From: Psychrobacter urativorans
GTDB taxonomy: Bacteria; Pseudomonadota; Gammaproteobacteria; Pseudomonadales; Moraxellaceae
Reading direction: 5' to 3'
NCBI RefSeq assembly: GCF_001298525.1
Contig: NZ_CP012678.1
Location: forward strand, 2,738,355-2,802,354
DNA: 64,000 nt
The notes beneath the pieces were generated by a model. The model had not been told where the DNA came from. It made no database searches and was given only the letters and a program-made list of their open reading frames with translations. Positions within the stretch are counted from its first letter, which is position 1. Every line of letters starts with the position of its first letter. This document shows, piece by piece, positions 56,936-64,000 of the stretch. The position numbers and the translations under genes are program-made.

Positions 56936-58606
56936 ATGTCAAATACTTATCCCAGTGCGCCATCTGCCTATGAGTTTCCATTACTTATTAAACAATTATT
57001 AAACCGTGCTAAGACCGTATCTTTAAATCAAGAGATTGTTTATGCGGATAAAAAAAGCTTAACGTATGCAGAGTTATTTACCCGTATCAATCGTTTAGCC
57101 AATGTCTTAGCAGGTTTGAAGCTTGCCGCTGGTAACGTGGTAGCGGTCATGGATTGGGACAGTCATCGCTATTTAGAAGCCTACTTTGCCGTTCCGATGT
57201 CACAGTATATTCTGCAAACCGTTAATATTCGTCTGTCACCCGATAAAATCCTATATACCATCAACCATGCCAAGCCTAAAGTGCTGCTGCTCAATTCTGA
57301 ATTTGCTGAACTGGTCAAAAACTATCAGTTTGAAAACTCAAGTATTGAGCATATCATTTGGCTAGATGATAATGGCGTGTCGGTTGAAAACGTCTTTGGT
57401 AGTAATCAACCCCGTGTGGTAGGTGAGTATGAGGCGCTATTAGCTACTGCTGATAGTAACTTTGAGTTTCCAGATTTTGACGAAAATACCATTGCGACGA
57501 CTTTTTATACTTCGGGTACGACAGGCGATCCAAAAGGTGTCTTCTTTAGCCATCGCCAATTGGTATTACACACGTTGACAGAAGCGGCATCACTCGGTAT
57601 GTTACCGGATAAACAAGGCGTGAGTTATGGCGATGTGTATATGCCGATGACGCCGATGTTCCATGTGCATGCGTGGGGCTTTCCGTTTACCGCAACGATG
57701 ACGGGTCTTAAGCAGGTATATCCTGGTCGTTATGCACCGGATACTTTGCTCGATTTAATTATCAATGAAAAGGTCAGTATCACTCACTGTGTGCCAACCA
57801 TTTTACAAATGGTATTAAAAGAAGCACAAAGTCGCAATGCCAATTTTAATGGACTTAAAATGATTATTGGAGGCTCAATGCTTACCGAGGGATTGGCAAA
57901 AGCTGCCATTACCCAAGGCATTGAAGTATTCACCGGATACGGTATGTCTGAAACTGCCCCGTTAATTAGCTTAACGGATTTTAGCATCCATGAGCCTGAG
58001 ATGACGGAAGCAGAAGATATCGCACGCCGCTGTATGACGGGTAAACCGGTATTAATGGTCGATGCGCAAGTTTGGGACGAAAATAATAAACCTGTCGGTA
58101 CCGGTAAAGAACATACTGGCGAGTTGGTACTACGCGCGCCATGGTTGACCCAAAGTTATCTAAAAAATGAGGATGCTGGTGCTGAGTTGTGGGAACATGG
58201 CTATATGCATACCCAAGATATTGCATACATGTGTCCAGATGGCACTATTAAAATCACCGATCGTCTAAAAGATGTGATTAAATCGGGTGGTGAGTGGATA
58301 TCGTCATTAGAGATAGAGACTATTTTATCCTTGCATCCGGCGGTGGCTGATGTGGCAGTGATTGGTATTCCTGATAAACAGTGGGGCGAGCGTCCACTCG
58401 CGCTGATAGTACTAAAGCCTAATTGCCAAGATACCAGTGCAGATGACATTAAAGCCATTGCCGAACAAGCCGCTAGTAAAGGTATGATTCCTAAATATGG
58501 CGTGCCTAGCGAATTTAAATTTGTTGATGAATTACCCAAAACTTCCGTCGGCAAACATGACAAAAAAGTGATGCGTGAGATGTATGCTGAACAAAATAAA
58601 GCATAA
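56936..58606 (+). CDS. Acyl-CoA synthetase (AMP-forming, AlkK-like fatty acid--CoA ligase)
   Basis: 556 residues of the ANL superfamily. FYTSGTTGDPKGVFFSHRQL (AMP/phosphate loop), GYGMSETAPLI, YMHTQDIAYMCPDGTIKITDRLKDVIKSGGEWIS and the C-terminal PKTSVGKHDKKVMRE with catalytic Lys are complete. It most resembles AlkK-type medium/long-chain fatty-acid ligases. AAGGACG lies upstream of the ATG. It is followed, beyond a terminator, by a HIBCH-like gene, suggesting a loose acyl-CoA neighbourhood. Confidence 0.93.
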   Translation: MSNTYPSAPSAYEFPLLIKQLLNRAKTVSLNQEIVYADKKSLTYAELFTRINRLANVLAGLKLAAGNVVAVMDWDSHRYLEAYFAVPMSQYILQTVNIRLSPDKILYTINHAKPKVLLLNSEFAELVKNYQFENSSIEHIIWLDDNGVSVENVFGSNQPRVVGEYEALLATADSNFEFPDFDENTIATTFYTSGTTGDPKGVFFSHRQLVLHTLTEAASLGMLPDKQGVSYGDVYMPMTPMFHVHAWGFPFTATMTGLKQVYPGRYAPDTLLDLIINEKVSITHCVPTILQMVLKEAQSRNANFNGLKMIIGGSMLTEGLAKAAITQGIEVFTGYGMSETAPLISLTDFSIHEPEMTEAEDIARRCMTGKPVLMVDAQVWDENNKPVGTGKEHTGELVLRAPWLTQSYLKNEDAGAELWEHGYMHTQDIAYMCPDGTIKITDRLKDVIKSGGEWISSLEIETILSLHPAVADVAVIGIPDKQWGERPLALIVLKPNCQDTSADDIKAIAEQAASKGMIPKYGVPSEFKFVDELPKTSVGKHDKKVMREMYAEQNKA

Positions 58607-58692
58607 GTATATTTATTGTTCTTTATCTACAATGCTAAGCGCTTAGTAGTTGAGCTTTATTCACCGCTCTGTTAAATTTAAGCGCACATATT

Positions 58693-58720
58693 TAAACCGA
58701 TACTTTATGTATCGGTTTTT
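58693..58720 (+). terminator. Hairpin terminator after the acyl-CoA synthetase
   Basis: AAACCGATAC pairs with GTATCGGTTTTT; it lies 54 bases before the next gene. Confidence 0.84.
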
Positions 58721-58773
58721 ATGTTTAGTTAGTATAATTTTTCTAACTTTTTAATTTCTGATAGGTCTTTTTT

Positions 58774-60054
58774 ATGATAAAAAATAGCATCGATAACCAA
58801 AATAATATTACGCCTCATAACGTTTCTACTCCACAAGATATGCCTGTTGCTTTTAGTACTGAAGCAACAAATTGTGGTCAGCTTATCGGTATCATGACGT
58901 TAAATGCACCCAAGTCTTTAAATGCGCTGAGTGTTGAGATGTGCAAATTATTGACGCAGCAGCTAGAAAAATGGCAAGCTGATAATAAAGTAGTGGCGGT
59001 ACTGCTAAAAGGCGCAGGCGATAAAGCGTTTTGTGCAGGCGGGGATATTCGTAAGCTTTATGACAGTATGTCGGATAGCGCACCGATGCCAAATCCTTAT
59101 GCTACCGAGTTCTTTGCTAATGAGTACCGCTTATTTCGACAAATGCATTTTTATTCTAAGCCATTAATATTATGGGGCGATGGCATTATTATGGGTGGTG
59201 GCATGGGTCTGCTTGCCGCCTGTAGTCATCGCATAGTCACCGAACGGACACGTTTTGCTATGCCAGAGGTGACGATAGGGCTTTTTCCAGATGCTTCAGG
59301 GAGTTGGTTCTTACCGCGTATGCCTGCTAAAACAGGATTGTTTTTAGGATTAACGGGCGCTCAGTGCAATGGTAGCGATGCGTTATTGGTAAACTTGGCA
59401 GAATATGCCGTAGCAAGTCACGATTATGAGACAGTCTTACAGCATTTAATCGACAGTGATTGGCAGTCGATAATTACTTCTGATGATGAACATAGTGTTA
59501 AGACCAGTCATTCTGATACGGCGCATAGTATAACCAGTCGCGCGCTAGCAACCTTACCAGTTGCCAACCTGCCAGAAAGTAAACTTGGACAATACTGGCA
59601 ACCGATTCAGCGTTTAATGAACAGTGGTGGCTTGGCAGATATTGACGCGATATTGCAAAATGATACAGCACTGGCACAGCTTGATGCGAGCTTTGCAGCT
59701 GATAAGTGGACACAAAAAGCGGTAGTAACGTATCGACACGGTTGTCCCGTTACTGTTGCCTTAGCTTATACGCTTTATCAGCAGACCGCTCAATTGTCAT
59801 TAGAGCAAATATTATATTTAGAGACTAATGTCGCGGTACATTGCGCGGCAAACCCTGATTTTAAAGAAGGCGTGCGCGCATTACTTATTGATAAAGATAA
59901 AACGCCGCAATGGTCGCGATCATTGGCAGATTGTTTAACTGCAGAAGGCAGCCAATATATTCGCCAGCATTTTAGTAGCCCTTATCCTAACGACGAACAT
60001 CCATTTGATGAATGGCTAGGAAGTAGCGCAATTGGCGCACAAAAGGTTCGTTAA
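58774..60054 (+). CDS. Enoyl-CoA hydratase/isomerase family, 3-hydroxyisobutyryl-CoA hydrolase-like
   Basis: 426 residues, the HIBCH branch of the crotonase family: LLKGAGDKAFCAGGDIRKLYDS, ILWGDGIIMGGGMGLLAACSHRIVTERTRFAMPEVTIGLFPDASGSWFLPR, with the oxyanion-hole Gly and the catalytic Glu/Asp pair. HIBCH releases 3-hydroxyisobutyrate from its CoA ester in valine catabolism. A Ser/His/Asp-rich insert (about 230-250) is unusual. It is convergent with an IclR gene. Confidence 0.9.
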   Translation: MIKNSIDNQNNITPHNVSTPQDMPVAFSTEATNCGQLIGIMTLNAPKSLNALSVEMCKLLTQQLEKWQADNKVVAVLLKGAGDKAFCAGGDIRKLYDSMSDSAPMPNPYATEFFANEYRLFRQMHFYSKPLILWGDGIIMGGGMGLLAACSHRIVTERTRFAMPEVTIGLFPDASGSWFLPRMPAKTGLFLGLTGAQCNGSDALLVNLAEYAVASHDYETVLQHLIDSDWQSIITSDDEHSVKTSHSDTAHSITSRALATLPVANLPESKLGQYWQPIQRLMNSGGLADIDAILQNDTALAQLDASFAADKWTQKAVVTYRHGCPVTVALAYTLYQQTAQLSLEQILYLETNVAVHCAANPDFKEGVRALLIDKDKTPQWSRSLADCLTAEGSQYIRQHFSSPYPNDEHPFDEWLGSSAIGAQKVR

Positions 60055-60121
60055 ATAAAGTTGCTACTAAAAAAGTAAGCGCTAAGTAAAGCAAGCACTA
60101 CGTAAAATAAAGTCGCTCTAT

Positions 60122-60880
60122 TTAGCTTTGTAAATCATAGACCAAGCCTTGGATATCCTGTGCTGCCTGTTGTAAACGCGGCACATGAGCCAATAGCTCT
60201 TCTAAAGATACCCGAATCGTTGGACCATGCACGTATAGCGATGCTAAATAACGTGATTTTTTATCCAATATTGGTACAGCAACCGTCACCATCTCTGAGA
60301 TAAATTCCTCATTATCGATACCAACGCCTGTTTTAGCAATTCGGTCAAGCTCAGCGTTGAGCAGATCCACATCGACAATGGTGTTTTTGGTGAACTTACT
60401 GAGCGCCAAGCTATTCAACATCTTACGGCGGCTGGCTTTAGACAACTGACTCAAATACAATTTTCCAGTTCCTGTACACCACATCGGTGACTTTGCGCCA
60501 ACTGGTAAATAAATCTGCAAAGGTAAGGTCGTTTGAACCCGATTGGTATAGGTCATATTCATTTGATACGGAATCGCAATACCGCACGATTCTTTTATAT
60601 CGTCAACCAACCGTTGCAGAATCACTTGACGCTCATTAAAAAAGTGGCGCTGCTGCCATAGCTCAACGCTTAAATTGCGAACGCGTTTACCAGGGACAAT
60701 ACCGCCTGTAATATCTACCGCAACGAAACCTTCATCGACTAAATTTTGAATCAAACGATGAATGGTTGGTTTAGGAATATCCAGCACTTGTGATAATTCA
60801 AGCGGTGAGATAGGTTTGGGTGCATAGGACACCGCTTCAATAATCTCTAGTACACGAGTAATTGAGGAGACTTTAGGCAT
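60122..60880 (-). CDS. IclR family transcriptional regulator
   Basis: 252 residues. Winged helix at about 5-65 (RVLEIIEAVSYAPKPISPLELSQVLDIPKPTIHRLIQNLV), followed by the GAF-like effector domain with GTGKLYLSQLS and GVGIDNEEFISEMVTVAVP. The effector is unknown. It is convergent with the HIBCH-like gene; its own promoter faces the long non-coding stretch to the right. Confidence 0.92.
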   Translation of the reverse strand: MPKVSSITRVLEIIEAVSYAPKPISPLELSQVLDIPKPTIHRLIQNLVDEGFVAVDITGGIVPGKRVRNLSVELWQQRHFFNERQVILQRLVDDIKESCGIAIPYQMNMTYTNRVQTTLPLQIYLPVGAKSPMWCTGTGKLYLSQLSKASRRKMLNSLALSKFTKNTIVDVDLLNAELDRIAKTGVGIDNEEFISEMVTVAVPILDKKSRYLASLYVHGPTIRVSLEELLAHVPRLQQAAQDIQGLVYDLQS

Positions 60881-61317
60881 GGAAAACTCTCAGCAGAAAA
60901 GAAAGTAAAAGAAGATAGTATAAGGGGCTAACATATAAGTGACTAAAAAATAAGGAACTAAAAATTGCAATGAATGCCAGGAGGTCATGAACGATAGTAT
61001 AATGTATATTTTAATAGCTAGTTTATCATAACGCACAGTCTGTAATCGTTTTAGCTTATTTAAATCCTACAAGACGTATTCAAAATAGTTATCCATGATA
61101 TTTATTGATATAGCAAACGAGGAGTATAGATACATTAACTAACGCAAGGCAACAAACTGTAAGAATACTTTATGAAATTGTTGTTGAGTTAGTATAAAAA
61201 TTACGACATCATAGACACATACTATGCAGTATTGTTGCACAACATTTAATTTTTATAACTAAATTTACTTGATAGCGGTATCTAGAACTAGGTTATCGTT
61301 ATCATATTTTATATTAT

Positions 61318-61377
61318 AATACTCCTAATTCCGGTCTCTCTAACATTAAGTTGTTATCAAGTTACTTTAGGAGTATT
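61318..61377. repeat. 11-bp inverted repeat straddling a putative promoter
   Basis: AATACTCCTAA (61318-61328) and TTAGGAGTATT (61367-61377) are exact complements 38 bases apart. The left arm overlaps a TATAAT at 61315-61320. It may be a paired operator or a DNA-level structure. Confidence 0.7.
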
Positions 61378-61485
61378 GTGTAACGCTAAAGTCGCTTTAT
61401 ATGGCTTCGTGTAGTAATTATTACAATATCTATGCAATCTTTACATAATGGCAAATAAAAAAGTCAACTTTAGGGGTGACTTTTT
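61327..61485 (+). ncRNA. Candidate small RNA or attenuated leader before the outer-membrane gene
   Basis: A promoter-like TTATCG-N16-TATAAT (61293-61320) is followed about 135 bases later by the hairpin AAAAAAGTCA / TGACTTTTT (61457-61485). No open frame of note lies between. The unit could be a small RNA of about 160 bases or a leader that ends early. It is about 105 bases before the barrel-protein gene. Prediction only. Confidence 0.35.
61457..61485. terminator. Hairpin terminator in non-coding region
   Basis: AAAAAAGTCA pairs with TGACTTTTT over ACTTTAGGGG; no gene ends nearby on the plus strand, which is the reason to suspect a small RNA. Confidence 0.7.
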
Positions 61486-61589
61486 GAGCCAAAATTGGTT
61501 TAATCTGCTCAACAAAATGATTGTTTAAAATGAATGCAAGATAATCGTCTTTTGTGTGCTAGTTATTTTTATATCTTAGGAGAGTAATC

Positions 61590-62459
61590 ATGAAACTTAT
61601 TAAATTAACGGCTATTTCTGCCGCTGTTTTGGCATCAAGTGCTGCTTTAGCTGCTCAGCCTGTTATCGTTGTTGACGATGCAGAAGTATATGAAGTTGAG
61701 CCAGTGGCTGTTGCTTATCAAGTAGAACCAGTAGCCGTTGCTTATAATGCTGACGCTGGTGTTGTTCGCAATACTGCTGGTGCAGTAGTTGGCGGCACTA
61801 AATCTTTCTTCAAAACTGTTACTCATCCAGCAGCTATTAGCGCTGAAGTGGGTACACTAGGTTATGGTGCTAACCTTGGTTGGGCGTTGAATGACAAAAC
61901 TGAACTACAAGCCGGTTGGGCAGGTGGTGATGTTGCTGATCTTTTCGGTGGTGATTTTGATGTAAATGATATCAACTATGACGTTGACACTGATTTTAGC
62001 AACCCATATCTAGGCGTGCAATACCGTCCTATGGCTAACTGGTTCACTATGGGTGCTGGTATCATTGTTCCTGATAACGAGATCAACGTAACTGCTAACG
62101 CTGAAGGTAGTTTCTTCAAAATTGATGGTATCCAATACAATGCTGCTCAAACTGGTACTCTATCAGGTACTGTAGAGCATCGTAACAAGCTTGCACCATA
62201 CGCAACTATTGGTTTCCGTCCTAACATCACTAATAACTTCGGTTTGTTTGGTGAACTAGGTGCAGCTTACCTAGGTAAGACTGATGCAACTGTTCGTTCA
62301 AGCAACCCAAATGCTGATGTGAATTTTACAAATGCACAAGGCAACCCTGATTCTATTAAAGGTAGTGAAGTTGCTGAAAAAGCTCAAGCTCAGTTAGAAA
62401 ATAAAGATTATCTTGAGTGGATGCCAATCGTTAAAGTTGGTGCAACTTACCGCTTCTAG
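61590..62459 (+). CDS. Outer-membrane beta-barrel protein (OmpW-like, hypothetical)
   Basis: 289 residues. A signal peptide of about 21 residues ends SAALAAQP. The mature N terminus holds a duplicated EPVAVAYQV/EPVAVAY motif. The rest alternates polar and aromatic residues in barrel style (ISAEVGTLGYGANLGWALNDKTELQAGW; YLGVQYRPMANWFTMGAGI) and ends with ...VGATYRF, a terminal Phe as outer-membrane barrels have. I do not assign a specific porin family. It has a good AGGAGAG ribosome site and few rare codons, suggesting strong expression. Confidence 0.82.
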   Translation: MKLIKLTAISAAVLASSAALAAQPVIVVDDAEVYEVEPVAVAYQVEPVAVAYNADAGVVRNTAGAVVGGTKSFFKTVTHPAAISAEVGTLGYGANLGWALNDKTELQAGWAGGDVADLFGGDFDVNDINYDVDTDFSNPYLGVQYRPMANWFTMGAGIIVPDNEINVTANAEGSFFKIDGIQYNAAQTGTLSGTVEHRNKLAPYATIGFRPNITNNFGLFGELGAAYLGKTDATVRSSNPNADVNFTNAQGNPDSIKGSEVAEKAQAQLENKDYLEWMPIVKVGATYRF

Positions 62460-62505
62460 TAACTGCGCTTAGTGAATTGTATTTACTAAGAGTAGTTAAG
62501 CTAAA

Positions 62506-62533
62506 GAAAAACGATCTTCGGGTCGTTTTTTTG
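62506..62533 (+). terminator. Hairpin terminator after the outer-membrane gene
   Basis: AAAAACGAtC-TTCG-GgTCGTTTTTTT with a stable TTCG loop, 47 bases beyond the stop. Confidence 0.82.
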
Positions 62534-62582
62534 TTTTATAGATTTTGATTTTAGAGAGAGTCGCTGAGTATAGAAAACAGAC

Positions 62583-63350
62583 TTAAAAAACGATAAGCGT
62601 GTATTGATAAGGTAGAGCTACAATCTGATAGCCATATTGTGTATCTTTGATAGTAATAACCGCTGAGTCATCGTTATTTAAGCTTACAAGAAGTTTAGGA
62701 ATAATATCTGCATACGATTTACCTAACCCTTGCGCCAATGTGTATTGATAAATTTTAATAAAGCTTTCTTTAAGTTGCCATAACCACTTAGTAATAAGGT
62801 TACGCTGATCTATGGGCAGTTTTGCTAATATCTCAATTTCAGCGGGATGATAAAAACGTTGCGCAACGTGCCAATTAATAGCTTGGATTTCGATATCGAT
62901 ACCAATTGGACGATGAGTACCAATAGTTACGGCGACCTTATCGTCAAGTTCAAGTTGACTGCTTTTTATATTAGCACTACCTGAATGACTAAAGCACACG
63001 TAATAGCCACTTTTGATGAGTCGATAGGGGAATTGTGATTCATCTAAGAGATCAGTAATACCTATTTCAATCAGTAAGTTTTGCAATAGTAAGCGAACGC
63101 CTTTGCGCTGCTGTTGTCGTCTGGTTTTAGCAATTTGCTGTTTGGTAACAGTAGTATTAGGAATTAATCGCCAGTCGTCTCTATACAGAACATTGTTCTG
63201 CATAAGATAAGGTTTTAGTGGATTATCGAATACTAAATGTAATGAGGTTAATGGCTGAGGCGGTAAGCGCGGAATAAGCTGAGCGGTAGCGCACCATGTT
63301 TTAGAATCAAGTTGAGTATAGAGGATGTTTTTTAGAAATGATGTTGGCAT
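62583..63350 (-). CDS. 4'-phosphopantetheinyl transferase superfamily protein
   Basis: 255 residues of the Sfp/AcpT type. FSHSGSANI, RPIGIDIEIQAINW (the metal Asp-x-Glu) and WLWQLKESFIKIYQYTLAQG (catalytic Lys-Glu and Lys) are in order. It transfers the phosphopantetheine arm from CoA to carrier proteins. No siderophore or polyketide gene is seen in the window, so its carrier partner is unknown. The ATG has no strong ribosome site. Confidence 0.9.
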   Translation of the reverse strand: MPTSFLKNILYTQLDSKTWCATAQLIPRLPPQPLTSLHLVFDNPLKPYLMQNNVLYRDDWRLIPNTTVTKQQIAKTRRQQQRKGVRLLLQNLLIEIGITDLLDESQFPYRLIKSGYYVCFSHSGSANIKSSQLELDDKVAVTIGTHRPIGIDIEIQAINWHVAQRFYHPAEIEILAKLPIDQRNLITKWLWQLKESFIKIYQYTLAQGLGKSYADIIPKLLVSLNNDDSAVITIKDTQYGYQIVALPYQYTLIVF

Positions 63351-63458
63351 AATTTTGGAGTTTAATAATTGAAAGCGTTAGTCTTTGTTAACTAAAATAT
63401 TGGGTAAAAAGCAATGGTTTGATATTTCTGCAATAGTTAAGTTAACGTTTTACTATCT

Positions 63459-63497
63459 AAAAAGCCTAGCAACAGTAATATTGCTAGGCTTTTTTTA
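63459..63497 (-). terminator. Hairpin terminator
   Basis: AAAAAGCCTAGCAA pairs with TTGCTAGGCTTTTTTT; it lies about 70 bases past the Pal-like stop, between two minus-strand genes. The stronger T run is on the plus strand, so it may act in both directions. Confidence 0.8.
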
Positions 63498-63564
63498 AGC
63501 TACTATTTTAACTAGACCATCGTTTAGTTCAAGTTAAATAGCCACTATCAAATATCAGTAGGAA

Positions 63565-64000
63565 TTAATAAGACAATTCAGCACGGCGGTTTTGACTGTA
63601 GGCAGCTTCATCATTACCTGCTGCTGCTGGACGTTCTTCGCCATAACTGATGACTTGGATATTGTTAGAGGTAGCACCTTGCGCGGTAAGATAGGCGCTA
63701 ACTGCCTGTGCACGGCGCTCGCCTAGTGCCATGTTGTATTCACGGCTGCCGCGCTCATCGGTATGACCAGCGATTAATACGCCCGCTGCTGGGTTTGAGC
63801 TTAATAAGTTCGCGTGCTGAGCTAAAACGCTAGCAGACTGTGAGGTAATTTCGCTGCTGTCAAAATCAAAATATACGACCGCTTGCAAGTTGTTAGCTGC
63901 AGCAATAACAGCGCTAGAATTATTCAAGTCGATATTACCAGTATAGCCATTCTGTCCGCCTGGAATACCAAGAGGCGCTACAACCACTTCAGAGGTGGCG
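63565..64000 (-). CDS. pal: Pal/OmpA family peptidoglycan-binding protein, partial (5' end outside window)
   Basis: The frame is still open at the window edge, so only the C-terminal 144 residues or so are here. VVYFDFDSSEITSQSASVLAQHANLL and VLIAGHTDERGSREYNMALGERRAQAVSAYL form the OmpA-C peptidoglycan-binding domain, with the Asp and Arg that bind diaminopimelate; ending SQNRRAELSY. The spacing and length match peptidoglycan-associated lipoprotein Pal of the Tol-Pal system. The signal peptide and lipobox would be beyond position 64000, and tol genes would be expected there. Confidence 0.88.
   Translation of the reverse strand, partial: ATSEVVVAPLGIPGGQNGYTGNIDLNNSSAVIAAANNLQAVVYFDFDSSEITSQSASVLAQHANLLSSNPAAGVLIAGHTDERGSREYNMALGERRAQAVSAYLTAQGATSNNIQVISYGEERPAAAGNDEAAYSQNRRAELSY

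Larger units (their letters stand above)
60881..61589. other. Long intergenic region with possible small RNA
   Basis: About 710 bases without a gene. The left part is AT-rich and featureless. From 61293 there is a promoter-like element, an 11-bp inverted repeat and a terminator at 61457-61485 (listed separately). Confidence 0.6.

Overview
The window looks like a chromosomal segment of a Psychrobacter-like bacterium (Moraxellaceae, Gammaproteobacteria). This rests on the AT-leaning base composition, the gene set (pteridine reductase next to cca, an MaeB-type malic enzyme, a PduO adenosyltransferase, several pirins) and the style of the proteins. No rRNA or ribosomal protein gene is present to fix the genus, so this is an inference.

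Layout. 1-7.7 kb: a redox/electrophile-related neighbourhood. It has an LtrA-family membrane protein, a LysR regulator, and a divergent DoxX / NAD(P)H:FMN reductase / DUF1275 operon, followed by a small GNAT, two pirins, a nitroreductase and a DUF4298 protein. A shared dyad in front of doxX and of the first pirin suggests a small LysR regulon. 7.7-18.3 kb: an accessory-looking region. It runs from a decayed IS3-type remnant to a frameshifted tyrosine recombinase beside a CAU-anticodon tRNA. Between them lie a dicarboxylate/amino-acid symporter, a divergent GcvA-like LysR regulator, and three consecutive genes that fit the end of lysine catabolism: an aminotransferase, a DUF1338/HglS 2-oxoadipate dioxygenase and a D-2-hydroxyglutarate dehydrogenase. 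Together these would take 2-aminoadipate to 2-oxoglutarate. About 1.3 kb before the recombinase is essentially gene-free.

18.3-35.7 kb: mainly housekeeping genes. These are pteridine reductase, cca, maeB, selO, a fatty-acid desaturase with a DesT/FabR-like operator over its -35 box, a glycerophosphodiesterase, a lipoprotein, pduO, cysS, guaB, glmM and pdxH. Strong hairpin terminators separate several of these units.

35.8-45.9 kb: an EmrAB-type efflux pair, then a detoxification block (GST, DJ-1/PfpI protein, alkenal-reductase-like MDR enzyme, YqhD-like alcohol dehydrogenase, TetR regulator, divergent aldehyde dehydrogenase). Two near-identical 15-bp dyads flank the TetR gene, one before the alcohol dehydrogenase and one before the aldehyde dehydrogenase. 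This makes a self-contained aldehyde/electrophile-response module likely.

46-64 kb: a small unknown protein, a DASH-type cryptochrome/photolyase, DUF3429, an esterase-like lipoprotein, nnrS with an upstream NsrR-type operator, and an nsrR gene broken by a frameshift in a G run. Then follow an alpha carbonic anhydrase lipoprotein, an MBL-like protein, an ankyrin lipoprotein, an MFS exporter, an acyl-CoA ligase, a 3-hydroxyisobutyryl-CoA hydrolase-like protein and an IclR regulator. The window ends with a possible small RNA, an outer-membrane barrel protein, a phosphopantetheinyl transferase, and the 3' part of a Pal/OmpA-type gene cut by the window edge.
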